DNA from: Micropterus salmoides
Lineage: Eukaryota > Chordata > Actinopteri > Centrarchiformes > Centrarchidae
DNA length: 64,000 nucleotides
NCBI RefSeq assembly: GCF_014851395.1
Contig: NW_024044459.1
Coordinates: forward strand, 3,074,112-3,138,111
Reading direction: 5' to 3'
Positions 24,760-35,433 of this stretch are shown piece by piece (positions within the stretch are counted from its first letter, which is position 1; each line of letters begins with the position of its first letter). The position numbers were made by a program, and so were the translations under genes. The notes beneath the pieces are model-generated. The model saw nothing but the letters and a program-made list of their open reading frames with translations, was not told the DNA's origin and did not search any database.

Positions 24760-26570
24760 TCACCATTGTGCCTGAAAATCTGTGTGGACCAGCTGGCCCC
24801 CATCTTCAACAAATCACTGGAGCTGTGTGAAGTTCCCTCCTGCTTCAAACGCTCCACAGTCATCCCGGTCCCAAAAAAACCCTCCATCTATGACTACAGG
24901 CCCGTCGCCCAGACATCTGTAGTCATGAAGTCCTTTGAAAGACTGGTGTTGACCCACCTGAAGGACATTACAGGCCCTCTGCTGGACCCCCTGCAGTTTG
25001 CCTACAGGGCTAACAGGTCAGTGGATGATGCTGTCAACTTGGGTCTGCATCACATCCTGCAACACCTCGACTCTCCAGGGACATATGCTAGGATCCTGTT
25101 CGTGGACTTCAGCTCGGCGTTCAACACCATCATCCCGGACATCCTCAGCACCAAACTCACCCAGCTCACTGTGCCAGCCTCCACCTGTCAGTGGATCACA
25201 GACTTCCTGACTGACAGGAGACAGCAGGTGAGGTTGGGGAACATCACATCCAGCACCCGGACTATCAGCACCAGCGCCCCCCAGGGGTGTGTGCTCTCAC
25301 AACTGCTCTTCTCCCTCTACACCAACGACTGCACCTCAGGGGACCCATCTGTCAAACTCCTGCAGTTTGCTGACGACAGAACGGTCATCGGCCTCATCCG
25401 GGATGGTGACGAGTCAGCCTACAGATGGGAGGTTGATCAGCTGGCTCTCTGGTGCGGTCAAAACAACCTGGAGCTTAACACGCTCAAAACTGTGGAGATG
25501 ACCGTGGACTTCAGGAGGAGCCCCCCTACTCTGCCCCCCATCACCATACTCAACAGCCTTGTGTCTGCTGTGGAATCCTTCAGGTTTCTGGGTTCCACTA
25601 TACCCCACACCAGTTGTTGCCCAACACTGACACGATCATCAAGAAGGCCCAACAGAGGATGTACTTCCTACATCAGCTCAGGAAGCTCAACCTGCCTAAG
25701 GAGCTATTGATCCAGTTCTACACAGCCATCATCCAGTCTGTCCTCTGCACCTCCATCACTGTCTGGTTTGGATCTGCCACCAAAAAGGACAGGAGCAGAC
25801 TACAACGGACAGTCAGGACTGCAGAAAAAAAATTAATTGGTGCCAACCTGCCCTCCATTCAGGACTTACATTTCCAGAGTCAGGAAACGGGCAGGAAACA
25901 TCACTGCAGATCCATCTCACCCTGGACACAACCTGTTCCAGCTCTTCCCCTCTGGTAGGCGCTACAGAGCACTGTACGCCAAAACCAACAGACTCAGGAA
26001 CAGTTTCTTCCCACAAGCCATCACTCTGATGAACAGCTGATTTCTGACTCACAGTGTCAGGAACAATTCCTGTGCAATAACCCAGTAACTCTGTCTCTAA
26101 TCAGCACCTGTTTACTGGTTTCCACTTATTATTTATTTATTCACCATTCGCTATTTCAGTGCTGTTCACACTATGTTCATACTATGTCATATTGTATATA
26201 CTGTATACCAATACACCTACCTCAGGTCATAGGTCTTATTTATTTTTTTCCAGCATCCTTTGCACTATGCTCCATCACACTGTGTACATTTACATGTATG
26301 CATGTATGTGTATGTGTACCTGTATATCATATCCACCTAATTTACTCATCCTTTGCACTCTGATCACTGCAATATTTGTCAATATGTCTATATTGTTTTG
26401 TTCATAGTGTGTATATTAGTGTTGTCTATTCTGTAGTTTGTGTCTGATTTTATTTTATTATTATTGTGTTATGGTATTATTGTATAAGTAAGCACATCGT
26501 GAGCAATGAGTCAAATTCCTCATATGTGTACACTTACCTGGCAATAAAACTGACTCTGACATCATCGACA
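24760..26570 (+). mobile_element. CR1/Rex1-like LINE with long open RT frame
   Basis: A 314-codon frame (24,766-25,710) encodes most of a reverse transcriptase: FKRSTVIPVPKKPSIYDYRP, ILFVDFSSAFNTIIP with the first catalytic Asp, APQGCVLSQLLFSLYTNDC and the catalytic box QFADDRTVIG (25,362-25,391). A frameshift near 25,610 moves the thumb (IIKKAQQRMYFLHQLRKLNL) to another frame. A second one near 25,870 moves the C-terminus (RVRKRAGNITADPSHPGHN to RNSFFPQAITLMNS, stop at 26,038-26,040). The 3' untranslated region ends near 26,565 with tggcaataaaactgactctg. The endonuclease domain is missing. A near-identical 3' piece lies at 36,180-36,399. Confidence 0.85.
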
Positions 26571-26937
26571 AAGTAGCCGTCGTCATTTCACACAAGCTCC
26601 ATCACAACTTATTGAAACAGCCCATTTGCTGGAAAATGTGTATGGTTTTCATAATGTGTGATGGAATACCACAAAAGATATTTCCCTGAAATCCTGTGTT
26701 GCAGTAATTTCTGTGCTGTATATACAATGATTGGTTTTCTGCATGTCTAATGTGGACAACACCGTATCAAGACTCCGATTATTCAGACAGGAAGAAAACA
26801 CCCTGCCATCTGGAATGGTTCAGCTCTACTTAACATTAGAAACAACACACAGCAGAGCTTTCCCTCCCATCATTAATCGCTGATGCCCATCAGCTGTCAG
26901 TTAGCAGCTGTATAAACCATTAGGCCAGTGCTACTCA

Positions 26938-27081
<144 letters not shown>

Positions 27082-27482
27082 TTATGAAAAAAAAAAAAAA
27101 AAAGAGTAGAGTAAGGAGGATTCATGAAATTACAGACTTCCATCTTAGATCCACTATATTTCAGCTTGACTTCTTTTAAGCCAACAAAATAAATAGAAAA
27201 GGGCGTCACTATTTTACCACCTGAATTAGGTCATGGGAGCACAGAGGTTTTAAATTGTATTTAGACCTTGGTGATGGTACATTTTATTTACAGAAAGTTA
27301 ATCGGTTCAAAAAATATATTATAATAAAATAAAAAATATAATAAAATCTTAGTACTGACAAGACCTATACCTTATAAACGCTAGTTTGACCATGGCTTCT
27401 GTTGTTGTAAACTTCATGATAAATTTCCGGTGCTGGCCTTCCTTTTCATGCAGTGGTATTCTTTTAAACAATGTCTCTAAAT

Positions 27483-27736
27483 CAATGGTTCTCAAAGTGG
27501 GGTCCAGGGTCCCCCAGGGGTCCTTGAGAGGGGTCCCCAGCAAAAAGGGGAATTATTTATTTCATTATAATAAGTAAGTAACACAATGATAGAATGTATG
27601 ACTATTTTGTTCATGAGGTTTCATACAGTTTATGTAATAAAATATCTGAAAGCAAAATCTTATCAAATAGGGGTCAGTGATCTACTTTGTGTCAGTTTAG
27701 GGGTCCTTGATGTGAAAAAGTTTGAGAACCACTGCA
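27483..27736. mobile_element. Short hAT-like non-autonomous element
   Basis: The left end reads caatggttctcaaagtgggg and the right end tttgagaaccactgc, inverted relatives typical of fish hAT-type elements (consensus-like cagtggttctcaa). Between them are about 220 bases without coding capacity containing two ggggtcc blocks. I could not see an 8-bp duplication, so the ends may be eroded. Confidence 0.6.
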
Positions 27737-27787
27737 TGAACTGCATTATGAAATAATGCATAAACACATAGGACTGTTTATTGATAC

Positions 27788-28690
27788 TTAAAGAGTTCAT
27801 TTTATGCTCATTTTCAGGATCATAATTTTATTTAGGGGTTAAACCAGAATAGGTGTACATGGTTTAATTTTCAAAAAAAATCCATATTGTTGTCATACTG
27901 CACATTGCTGCAGCACCACTTTTCACCCTGTATGTTGAACGCGCCGTTGTAAAGCATCTCACTTCTGTTAGATCTTTGTTTGGAGTTGCGCATGTGCAGT
28001 ACCTAGTTAAGGTACTAGCCAATCAGACGCAGAGTATGGCGGGTCCTAACAAACGGTAAACAAGGGGCGAGTTCAATCTCAAAACGTTTTGCGTTTTGTA
28101 GCATTTTCAGACTGAACGACATGTTTCCTGGAAACACTGTCACAGGTGTTACCCGGTTAGCTCTGACAAGTTTGTAAACACAGCGGTGTTAAAAAGGAAG
28201 TAAAAATCATCGCGCTTCACGATGTTATACAACGGTGTGTGTTCAAGGCACCGTCATTTCCATTGAAATAAACGTTTTGCTACATTTGGTCGGCGCTGAA
28301 CTCAGCCCAGGGCTTCGGTTAAGCTGCACATGTTCCAGCCTCACCTACAAGCAAGAGTGGTTAAAGTTATTGATTTGTAATAAATTGATCATTCATGTGT
28401 AACACTGTGTAACCGTGAACTTTGCACATTGTAACCAGCACTTTGGTCAACTCTGGTTGTTTTTAAATGTGCTTTATAAATAAAACTTGACTTGACTGTC
28501 TCTACATCACAGTAACAACTTTATTTTCAATGACTGCCCAACGTTTGGTAGGGAGAGTGGGGGTGAGGGGAGGCAGCATGCGGATGTCTCGTCACTGTGT
28601 ATGCTGCTGCTTAGTGTGTTTCTCCACCAGTGTTTTTGAGGGTGTGCCACACTAGCCACTAGGCAAGCATGTTACAAAGTAACAAAGACA
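27788..28690. repeat. Dispersed repeat family 1, copy B, with nested insert
   Basis: Left blocks match copies A and C (aaagagttcattttatgctc, ttatttaggggttaaaccag, ctagccaatcagacgcagag). The right part shares gtttttgagggtgtgccaca and aatctagctgttttca-like sequence with copy C. Between about 28,066 and 28,305 the alignment breaks: a block starting gagttcaatctcaaaacg and ending ggtcggcgctgaactc is inserted. Its outermost gagttca/tgaactc are inverted. Confidence 0.6.
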
Positions 28691-30336
28691 GGTTGCAAAA
28701 GTAAAGGCTGGACTAAAATCTAGCTGTTTTCAGTCCAGGCCATCAGTAATATTCCTGGTTACCTTGTAAAATGAATCCCAAGATTTATTGGATTAAATTT
28801 ACTTTTCTCAGCTGTACCTGACACAACAAGCTCCTAACAACCCAGCTCCTTGTCTTTTCTAACACAGTGCTGTTTTCAATCTGAATGTTTCATTCTGGTC
28901 TTGGTACTGAAACTCAGTTATCGTATTGAAGAATCCCCAACGTTACACCAGCCCTCGTTTTATCAGTTTATGTTTTTGGCTTTGAATATAGAATTGGAGT
29001 TAGAATTGATGTTGACATAATAGGCTTCAAATTCGACATCATCAGTGTCACAAGCAGATAGAGTACAGAGAGCACAGACTAGAGCCGAAACAATTCGTCA
29101 GTCAAAAGAAAATAAAAAAAAACTTTCTCCATAATCAATAACTATAATAGTTTTTCAAGCTAAAGGGCAAGACATTTGCTGGTTCCATTTTCTCCCATGT
29201 TAGGTTCTGTTCTGTTAGTTCACTTTTAGAGGTCATATTGCTTTTCTTTGTCATATATGACAGTAATCTAAATAGCTTTGGGGTTTGGACAAAAGAAGAA
29301 ATTTGAACAATCACCCTGAGAAATTGCGATGGGCTTTTCCCCCCAAATTGACTAAGAGAAAATAATTGTTATTTGCAGCCCTAGCACACACAGAGCCACA
29401 GCTCCCTGACAAGAGTCAAGACAATCATTTGTTTTCAGAATATTTACTGGAGCTAGATAACAGCTGGGTAAAGAGAGAAAAGATGTATAGGAAATTTGAT
29501 AATGCATCTTGATCTCTCTTGATGATACTGATCACTTCATATCATCATGAACTCTGTGGCATGTCTGTCAGACAGGGTTTTAGCCCATCTCAGGGAGCGG
29601 ATCTATGAAAGTGAGAAGCTGGGGTGCTCCTGGCCTCGGGGAGTGACATTTCATTCTTAAAAACAGCCCCGCCCCTGCTGCTGCCAGATCTTTGATTGGA
29701 CAGAAGGGTTCACAGCACTTCTTTAATCGAAAGATTTAACAAGAGAGCTTAAGTGGGAGGAGGGCGCAGCAGGGGAAACCTGGGGTAATGATCAAAGGCA
29801 GCGCTGCAGGGTTCTGCTGAACCTGCAGCGCTGAGGAGGACAGACTATTTGACACCGAAGGAAAAATGTAAACATTTGATATTTTTACTTAATTTTGGTT
29901 TTGACATTTTCAAATGTCACCTGAACTGAAAAAAAGAAGGATTGGATTAAGCAGAGCATAAGCCTATTACTTGATTGCACCAGCTGTTAATAACTAGACA
30001 ACCATGTTTCTTTGAGCTGCTCTACAAACTGGAGCCAATTCTATAATTGTTGGATCTCTGTAAAATAATATTACAAAGAGTACAGTCTAGACCTGCTCTA
30101 TGCTCTATGTGCAATTAGATAACTTGTGTCAGGAACTGGTGCTATACAAATACTGAATAGATTAGAATTAGGCCTATTTCACTTACAGAGACATCAACAA
30201 TGAAAATACCAAAATGCCTTTGCATTCAATGTGGTAACAGAAACAACAGAGCAAATCATCACAGTGGTTGCAGTGTATTTTCACTGTGTGAAGAGCTGTA
30301 CAGTAGGAAATGGAAAGCAGTCATGTGACTACTTAC
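28691..30336. other. Channel intron 2, remainder; no other gene seen
   Basis: Lies inside intron 2 of the channel gene (27,079-30,336, GTAAGT donor at 30,336). A GC-richer patch at 29,640-29,850 has no exon-like reading on either strand. No repeat was recognised. Confidence 0.5.
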
Positions 30337-30442
30337 CAAACGCTCTGACATCGGTGTTTTGTCTAAGGCCGGTAGGTGTTGCTCCAAAGCCAGCACGATG
30401 CAGTTTGCTATAATGGTGGCCAGGATCAAGTACTCAAATGGA
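30337..30442 (-). CDS. cacna1b: Cav2 channel exon 2 (repeat I, segment S1)
   Basis: This 106-bp exon encodes PFEYLILATIIANCIVLALE, then QHLPALDKTPMSERL: the first transmembrane segment of repeat I and the following extracellular loop. Its donor is GTTTG|GTAAGT. Its acceptor is not AG: the intron ends TTCTTTAACACTCTCAC, a U12 branch site followed by an AC terminus. One base (T) completes the proline codon begun by exon 1, giving WPPFEY as in all Cav2 channels, and it ends in phase 0. The ALDK stretch differs from the mammalian DDDK/DGDK. Confidence 0.95.
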
Positions 30443-32205
30443 GTGAGAGTGTTAAAGAATTCTTGTGGAAAGCAAATGCACAGGTTGCTACACATGCAAA
30501 CACAAACCACACCATTAAACCAATACATAAAAGCATAGGAAGCAAAGAAGAAGTAAAGAGTTGAGGATGGCAAACTCCATCCTCAACTCTTAAAATCGAG
30601 TACTGGGAACATACTTTCTGGACCTAAATTGTTCCTTGTTGTTTGGTTTTGTAGCTTTCTTAAAATATAAAAGACACATAACATGTTACATCCACAAATA
30701 TTTAAAGCAGCTACAGTATATAGTAATTACTGTTTACTTTGTATACTGTAAACATTTCTGCAGTGTTGAGTAAGAGGAGAATTTCTGGCTATTTCAAGAC
30801 ATTATTCAGAGATTTGTAGCGACAGATTATTGGGTATCTTCCATCCCTGCAGTGCACTGCTGTTTTGTCATAAGCACTAATAATCCACCATTCCCTCAGG
30901 ACTGTTCCAGCTTTGCCAGCAGGACAGTGTCCTCAGGAGAGGCAGGTGGCCAATGGACTCCAGTCACTGGGCCCCCCAGCTGCTTGGGGCCACAATAGCT
31001 CCTCCTGCAGCGTCGATTGCTCTGCATCAGCAGAAAGGGCTCAGTAATACACTAGCACTGGGGGTTACCAACCAGTGAGTTAAGTAATGGAGGCCATTAC
31101 ACGCACATAACACTCATTAACAAGTGAGGTGTTTTATCAATGAGTTTTCCCTCAGAAAGTATTCAAATCTGCAGCAGTGAGAAATTATTTTGTAGGTGGA
31201 TCAATACACCAAACTCAACAGTTGCCATCCATGCTCACAAAATCATTCTGTGCAAACTAAATCAATTAAAACTGCAACAGCAGCTAATTTCAAACCTGCT
31301 TCCTGCTGCGTTTTATGGCTAAGGCTTGATTGTTTGGTGTCATGCATCCATGCAGACTGCCACCGCCTTGATGCTGAGGCCAGCCTGCTGTTTCTTGAGT
31401 TCAGCACCACGGACAGCACCACCAGCAGCCCTCACAATGAAATGTCAGTGAGGCAAATGTCTACTGTAAACCTGCCCAATGGTGTCGTCATGAATCAAAT
31501 TTAAACCTTGCCTTTATGTGCACTATATCCTAACCTGATTCATTAATTCAGCATTAGGATAGAATACATGATGCCTGTTCTGACCAGAGGTTTCACTTCA
31601 TCTTCCCACAATAGAGAGAAACAACAGAAATACTCCAGGATTAAGATCCCTAAAAATGCCTTGACAAGAAACTGTAATAGAAGATTTGGCATAAAAGAAA
31701 TGTATGAACTTTAGTGAAAGCCAAGTCAAAACACCAAGCAACACGTTGTGCACTCCTCTTCCCAAAGGGCAGGGCTTTTTAGTAATTACAAATCATCAAG
31801 TTCTCTTTTTAAAATATGAGGAACTTTTAATAGAAATGTGGCCTTTTAAGGTCCCATTGCTTGTCAACAGTCCTAGCCGACATTCATCGAAGAAAATGGT
31901 TTAAGACCTTCTCTTTTTTAAGAACTGGCAGGACATTCGTTCTACAGAAAGCTCCTAATTGTGGCGCAAGCTGCCGCCCTTCCTTCCCCGATGTGAGGAA
32001 ACAGCCTGAGAACCAACTGTGTAAGTTTTAAATGTTAATGATATAAACGCTTCTTTGCATATTGTATGTTTGCCGAATGAAAGGGTATTTAATCTCGTTC
32101 AGTTTTAGATAGTGTATCATATTCCAGATACATGCATCATCCGCTGCCAAGCAAGGAACCTTAAATGGACGTATTTTTCGGCGTTGGACTGGGCTGTAAG
32201 GATAT
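30443..32205 (-). other. cacna1b: U12-type AT-AC intron 1 of the channel gene
   Basis: The 5' splice site directly after W-P is ATATCCTT (32,198-32,205), the exact U12 AT-AC consensus. The 3' end holds TTCTTTAAC (30,451-30,459), one mismatch from the branch consensus TTCCTTAAC. The presumed branch adenosine lies 10 bases from the exon, and the intron ends in AC. No AG acceptor that preserves the reading frame is available. Minor (U12) introns are known in voltage-gated sodium and calcium channel genes, so this position is likely conserved. The intron is 1,763 bp and carries a 15-bp perfect hairpin at 30,556-30,591. Confidence 0.93.
30556..30591. repeat. Perfect 15-bp hairpin in U12 intron
   Basis: aagagttgaggatgg (30,556-30,570) is followed by six bases and its exact reverse complement (30,577-30,591). 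It sits about 100 bases upstream of the U12 branch site in the sense of the minus-strand transcript. Its origin is unknown. Confidence 0.6.
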
Positions 32206-32465
32206 GGCCATTCGGTGATCTTTTTGGCATATTTCCGTATGATGTTATCCTCGCTGAAGATGAACAGGGAGCGATTAACGGTAAGGCAGTTCTGTTTGAC
32301 TGGAATGGGGTTGTAAAGAGCCATTGTCCTGGCTCTCTGAGCCATCGTCTGCTTGTACATTCTCTGGACCCCCGGAGGCCCCGGCTGCCGGCTGGCACCT
32401 CTGGCCGGGCCCGTGGAACAGCTGCCTCCACAGCGGCTGGTCGGTTCGTCTTCAAAGCGAGCCAT
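32206..32465 (-). CDS. cacna1b: Cav2 channel exon 1 (cytoplasmic N-terminus)
   Basis: The exon encodes 86 full codons plus two bases. It begins MARFEDEP and contains AQRARTMALYNPIPVKQN, then LTVNRSLFIFSEDNIIRK and YAKKITEWP. This is the cytosolic N-terminus of the pore-forming alpha-1 subunit of a presynaptic Cav2 channel. I chose the ATG at 32,463-32,465 because MARF matches Cav2 family starts; the frame stays open upstream to another ATG at 32,541-32,543 (MCCDASP), which has no family support. VKQN is Cav2.2-like, while QRMYKQ and KKITEWP are Cav2.1-like. The gene order (ehmt1 directly upstream, same strand) decides for cacna1b. The exon ends at the U12 donor. Confidence 0.93.
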
Positions 32466-33330
32466 TCCGGAATAACACAGATGTTGCAGGAGAAACCAAA
32501 ACTGAGACAATAAAGGGAATGGAGGAGAAGCATCACAACACACACTGTCGTGTCGTCCCTCAGATCCTTTAAGTGCGTGTTACGTCCACGAACAGAAGAG
32601 TCAAACATTCACAACGAAACAAGGAAATGAAAGCTCTTTTTCATCAACATTAGTCAGTTACCTACTCCTCTCTGCTGTTGCCCATGCAGTCACTCGCCCC
32701 GACATAAAATTGTTGCTCAAAGTTTAGATAAACAGATTACATGATGCATCATTTTTGTCCATTCTTTGGCTGCCTGCCCCGGTCATCAGAAGTAGCTCTG
32801 AAATATACTGGCGTCAACGCTTCAAGTCCACGCTACAGGATGCGCCATCTACCAAATCCCCTTTAAAAACTGTTCAACACAAAAGACTACAGCATAGGAA
32901 ATACCGCGAACCGTCAGCGTGAGCAGTCAAGACATTTTCCTTGCGTCCACAAAGCGTCCACAAACATTTCTGTTCCGCTGAAGACTCGTTTCCATTGCGA
33001 GCTAACGCTGAATTGTTTTCTTTGACCCACCTCGCCCCTCGGTCTGGGTAAGGAAAGCACTGTTATAAATCGCTAATGGAGGAGAAATCACAGCAGGCTG
33101 TTTCATAAACTCGCCCTTACTGTGAATGTAGAGACGCCACTTTCTTCACTGTTCCTTACCCAGAGACACCCACGTGACCGCGAAGACGCCAGCCAGTGGC
33201 TCCACCTGGACCGGCCCTGTTTCCATAGCAACAGGGAGGCGAGAGAGCCACACCGGGGTCAAGTTATACGAAATACAGAGAGATTTCCGTACTTCCGTAC
33301 TACTTTCAAAGTAAAAGCGTGGTTATGAAC
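32466..33330 (-). promoter_or_regulatory. cacna1b: Probable 5' UTR and promoter region of the channel gene
   Basis: Upstream of the start codon the sequence is richer in CpG than the flanking introns (for example 32,880-33,010 and 33,170-33,300) and has no other gene or transposon. That fits a neuronal-gene 5' region. I did not locate a transcription start or a specific factor site, so limits are approximate. Confidence 0.35.
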
Positions 33331-34500
33331 AGACGCAATAGTGTTTCACTATAGCCCAAGTCAGCGTACTGCTAACAAATTTATTTAAACAATAAAATAC
33401 ACAAATAAAAAAGGAACTGCTGTTCAATTAAACGTATGTGTATCGGGTAGGTACCCAGCGTATACCAATCACTGGGTAGGATACAATTTCCGGCAAAATT
33501 TGTAAAAGTAAAACAAGCAAACATCTTCAGCAACAATTCTTGTAGGAACATAAGTTTAAACATGATACCACAGACTACAAAGAAATGTTCAAAGAATTTA
33601 AAAAAAAAGAATTTTGGATGAAATAAGCCAATTTATACTTCTGACTGTGAGATTTATTTATTTGCACAGCTTAAAATCTAATTCAACAAATGACATGGAG
33701 GCCTAAATAACAATGGAAATGAACGTGTAGGACAGAAAAATATAGAAAAGGCTTACTAATAACCTTTCCCTAAATAATTTGAAACAGCATTTCCAATGTT
33801 AAAAAATAACAAGTATAAAACTAAGATTTAGGTATTTTTTAAATGCACTGTAAGACTGCAGAAGATGTAATTTTAACAAAATGGCAAATTAAAATTGCAG
33901 TTCCATAAATTCAGAGTTCTGTATTGCTTGGGAAGATGAAGATTACATGACAATCTGGTTTAAGTTGATGTTAATTCATCTGAAAATAAGACATTAAAAG
34001 ATGTGGAAGGTATCCCCTACCCAAACTATATCTTGTATATGAAAGTATATAGATTGTGCCCTGTGAAGAATTCCCATAAGATTAAAGCCAGTTAAAAATG
34101 TGCTTTCTTATCCTTCTTTTGCCTTTCATAAACTAATCACTATAATGTCCAGACAGAACATAAGGACCTGCATTTCTGTTTGCCAACCTAACATTCTAAC
34201 AGTAACCTTGCTGAGTAATCTGCTGTTTTTTCACAGTGAGGTCCAGGCAGACTTCAGGATCCTTCAGGGGATTCCAGCAGTTCTCAGTAAAATGATTAAT
34301 AGTTTAATTTCACCAATTTATTTCATTAGAAATGATTCTCAATGGAGAAGGTATAAGATCAATGACTATAATTTCACATTTGACTCTCATCTCTATTATT
34401 ACCACTTACATTCAATCAATAATTCCACACACATTAACATTTTTTATAAATGCCAGTATGTTTGTTTGTGAAATTATCTCTATTTAACAATTCAGACTAC
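33331..34500. other. Intergenic sequence between the channel gene and ehmt1; nothing seen
   Basis: AT-rich sequence without exon-like or repeat-end structure. The frame 34,100-34,471 (123 codons) has no recognisable domain. Confidence 0.4.
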
Positions 34501-34502
34501 AC

Positions 34503-34745
34503 TATATGGACAAAAGTATATGGATTGTATATTGGGCACTGTGCCCAATATACAATCCATATACTTTTGGAGTGCTTCTAATGAAAGGAAATGATAATGC
34601 CCCACCATAGCATGATATTTCACAGTTTGCTTCCAACTTTGTGTCAGCAGTTTGTCCCTTTCCTGCTTCCACATGACAATTCCCCCATGCACAAAGCTAG
34701 TGGAAGAAGCTAGTGTTCAACCTCACTGCTGCAATTGTGTCTGAA
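34503..34745. mobile_element. Mariner-like remnant with near-perfect hairpin
   Basis: It starts with tatggacaaaagtatatgga, a typical fish mariner/Tc1 terminal sequence. A 29-bp arm (34,511-34,539), a single base and the exact reverse complement (34,541-34,569) form a hairpin. The following 170 bases have transposon-like composition but no clear catalytic motif. It lies in the ehmt1-channel intergenic region. Confidence 0.55.
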
Positions 34746-35336
34746 CGGGAATAAAGAAAGAAGCTGGGTCTCGACTTTCTCTGGTCAACTAAAATTTACC
34801 ATAAAAAACAAACAGAACTGATGCTTTAAAAATGTGTTTAATTGCTAAATCGATATGCAGTAAAAAGCATGATTACAGAAGAGATCGGACTTCCAAACAA
34901 ACATTACTTCACTTCATTAATCCACAAATATTACACTTTGTAGTATTAAAAGAGTCCATTAATGTAAAATCACATGTTAAGATGTTTTAACCAGACCGCT
35001 GGCTCTTTAAAACTTGTTAAACCCACTCTTATGTACAGTATTTCAAACTGGTGGCAAGCTGCAGTGTTCTGTTTATAGAAAACCTTATTTACCTTACCGT
35101 ATTAGGTGTATAAATAAGTTAGATCCTGTGCTCTGAGATGACAAATTTTAACAATGTTTATCTTTCATTTGCTGGTTTAAAATTGGGAATTCAAGTGAAA
35201 TCCTTTTTATATCCATTTTCAAAGCATCACTCTTAGATGGTGTCTGGTTCAGAAGGCAGTGTTTCTGACATTAGAGATGTCACAGCAGAAGACTGTGTCC
35301 AGGCAGGAAGAGGGATCAGTGGTCATCAGTGAGTTT

Positions 35337-35433
35337 CTATCTGCTAGCAGCTGAGTGGAGACACTTGAGGGAACCACACTGGCAGGTGAAGTACTTGCTC
35401 TTCACCCTCCAGTAGTGATCACCATAGTCAAAC
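35337..35433 (-). CDS. ehmt1: ehmt1 last coding exon (end of SET, post-SET)
   Basis: Encodes GFDYGDHYWRVKSKYF (the G spans the junction), then TCQCGSLKCLHSAASR and a TAG stop at 35,337-35,339. FDYG is part of the SET active site. CQC with KC supplies the Cys-x-Cys-x4-Cys of the zinc-binding post-SET motif. The acceptor is CTCACCAG. The C-terminus is much shorter than human GLP, which has a further tail, and KSKYFTCQCGS is closer to G9a (EHMT2) than to human EHMT1. Confidence 0.92.

Noticed and set aside
32112..32608. 133-codon plus-strand and 163-codon minus-strand frames over channel exon 1
   Set aside because: Shadows of the Cav2 N-terminal exon in other frames.
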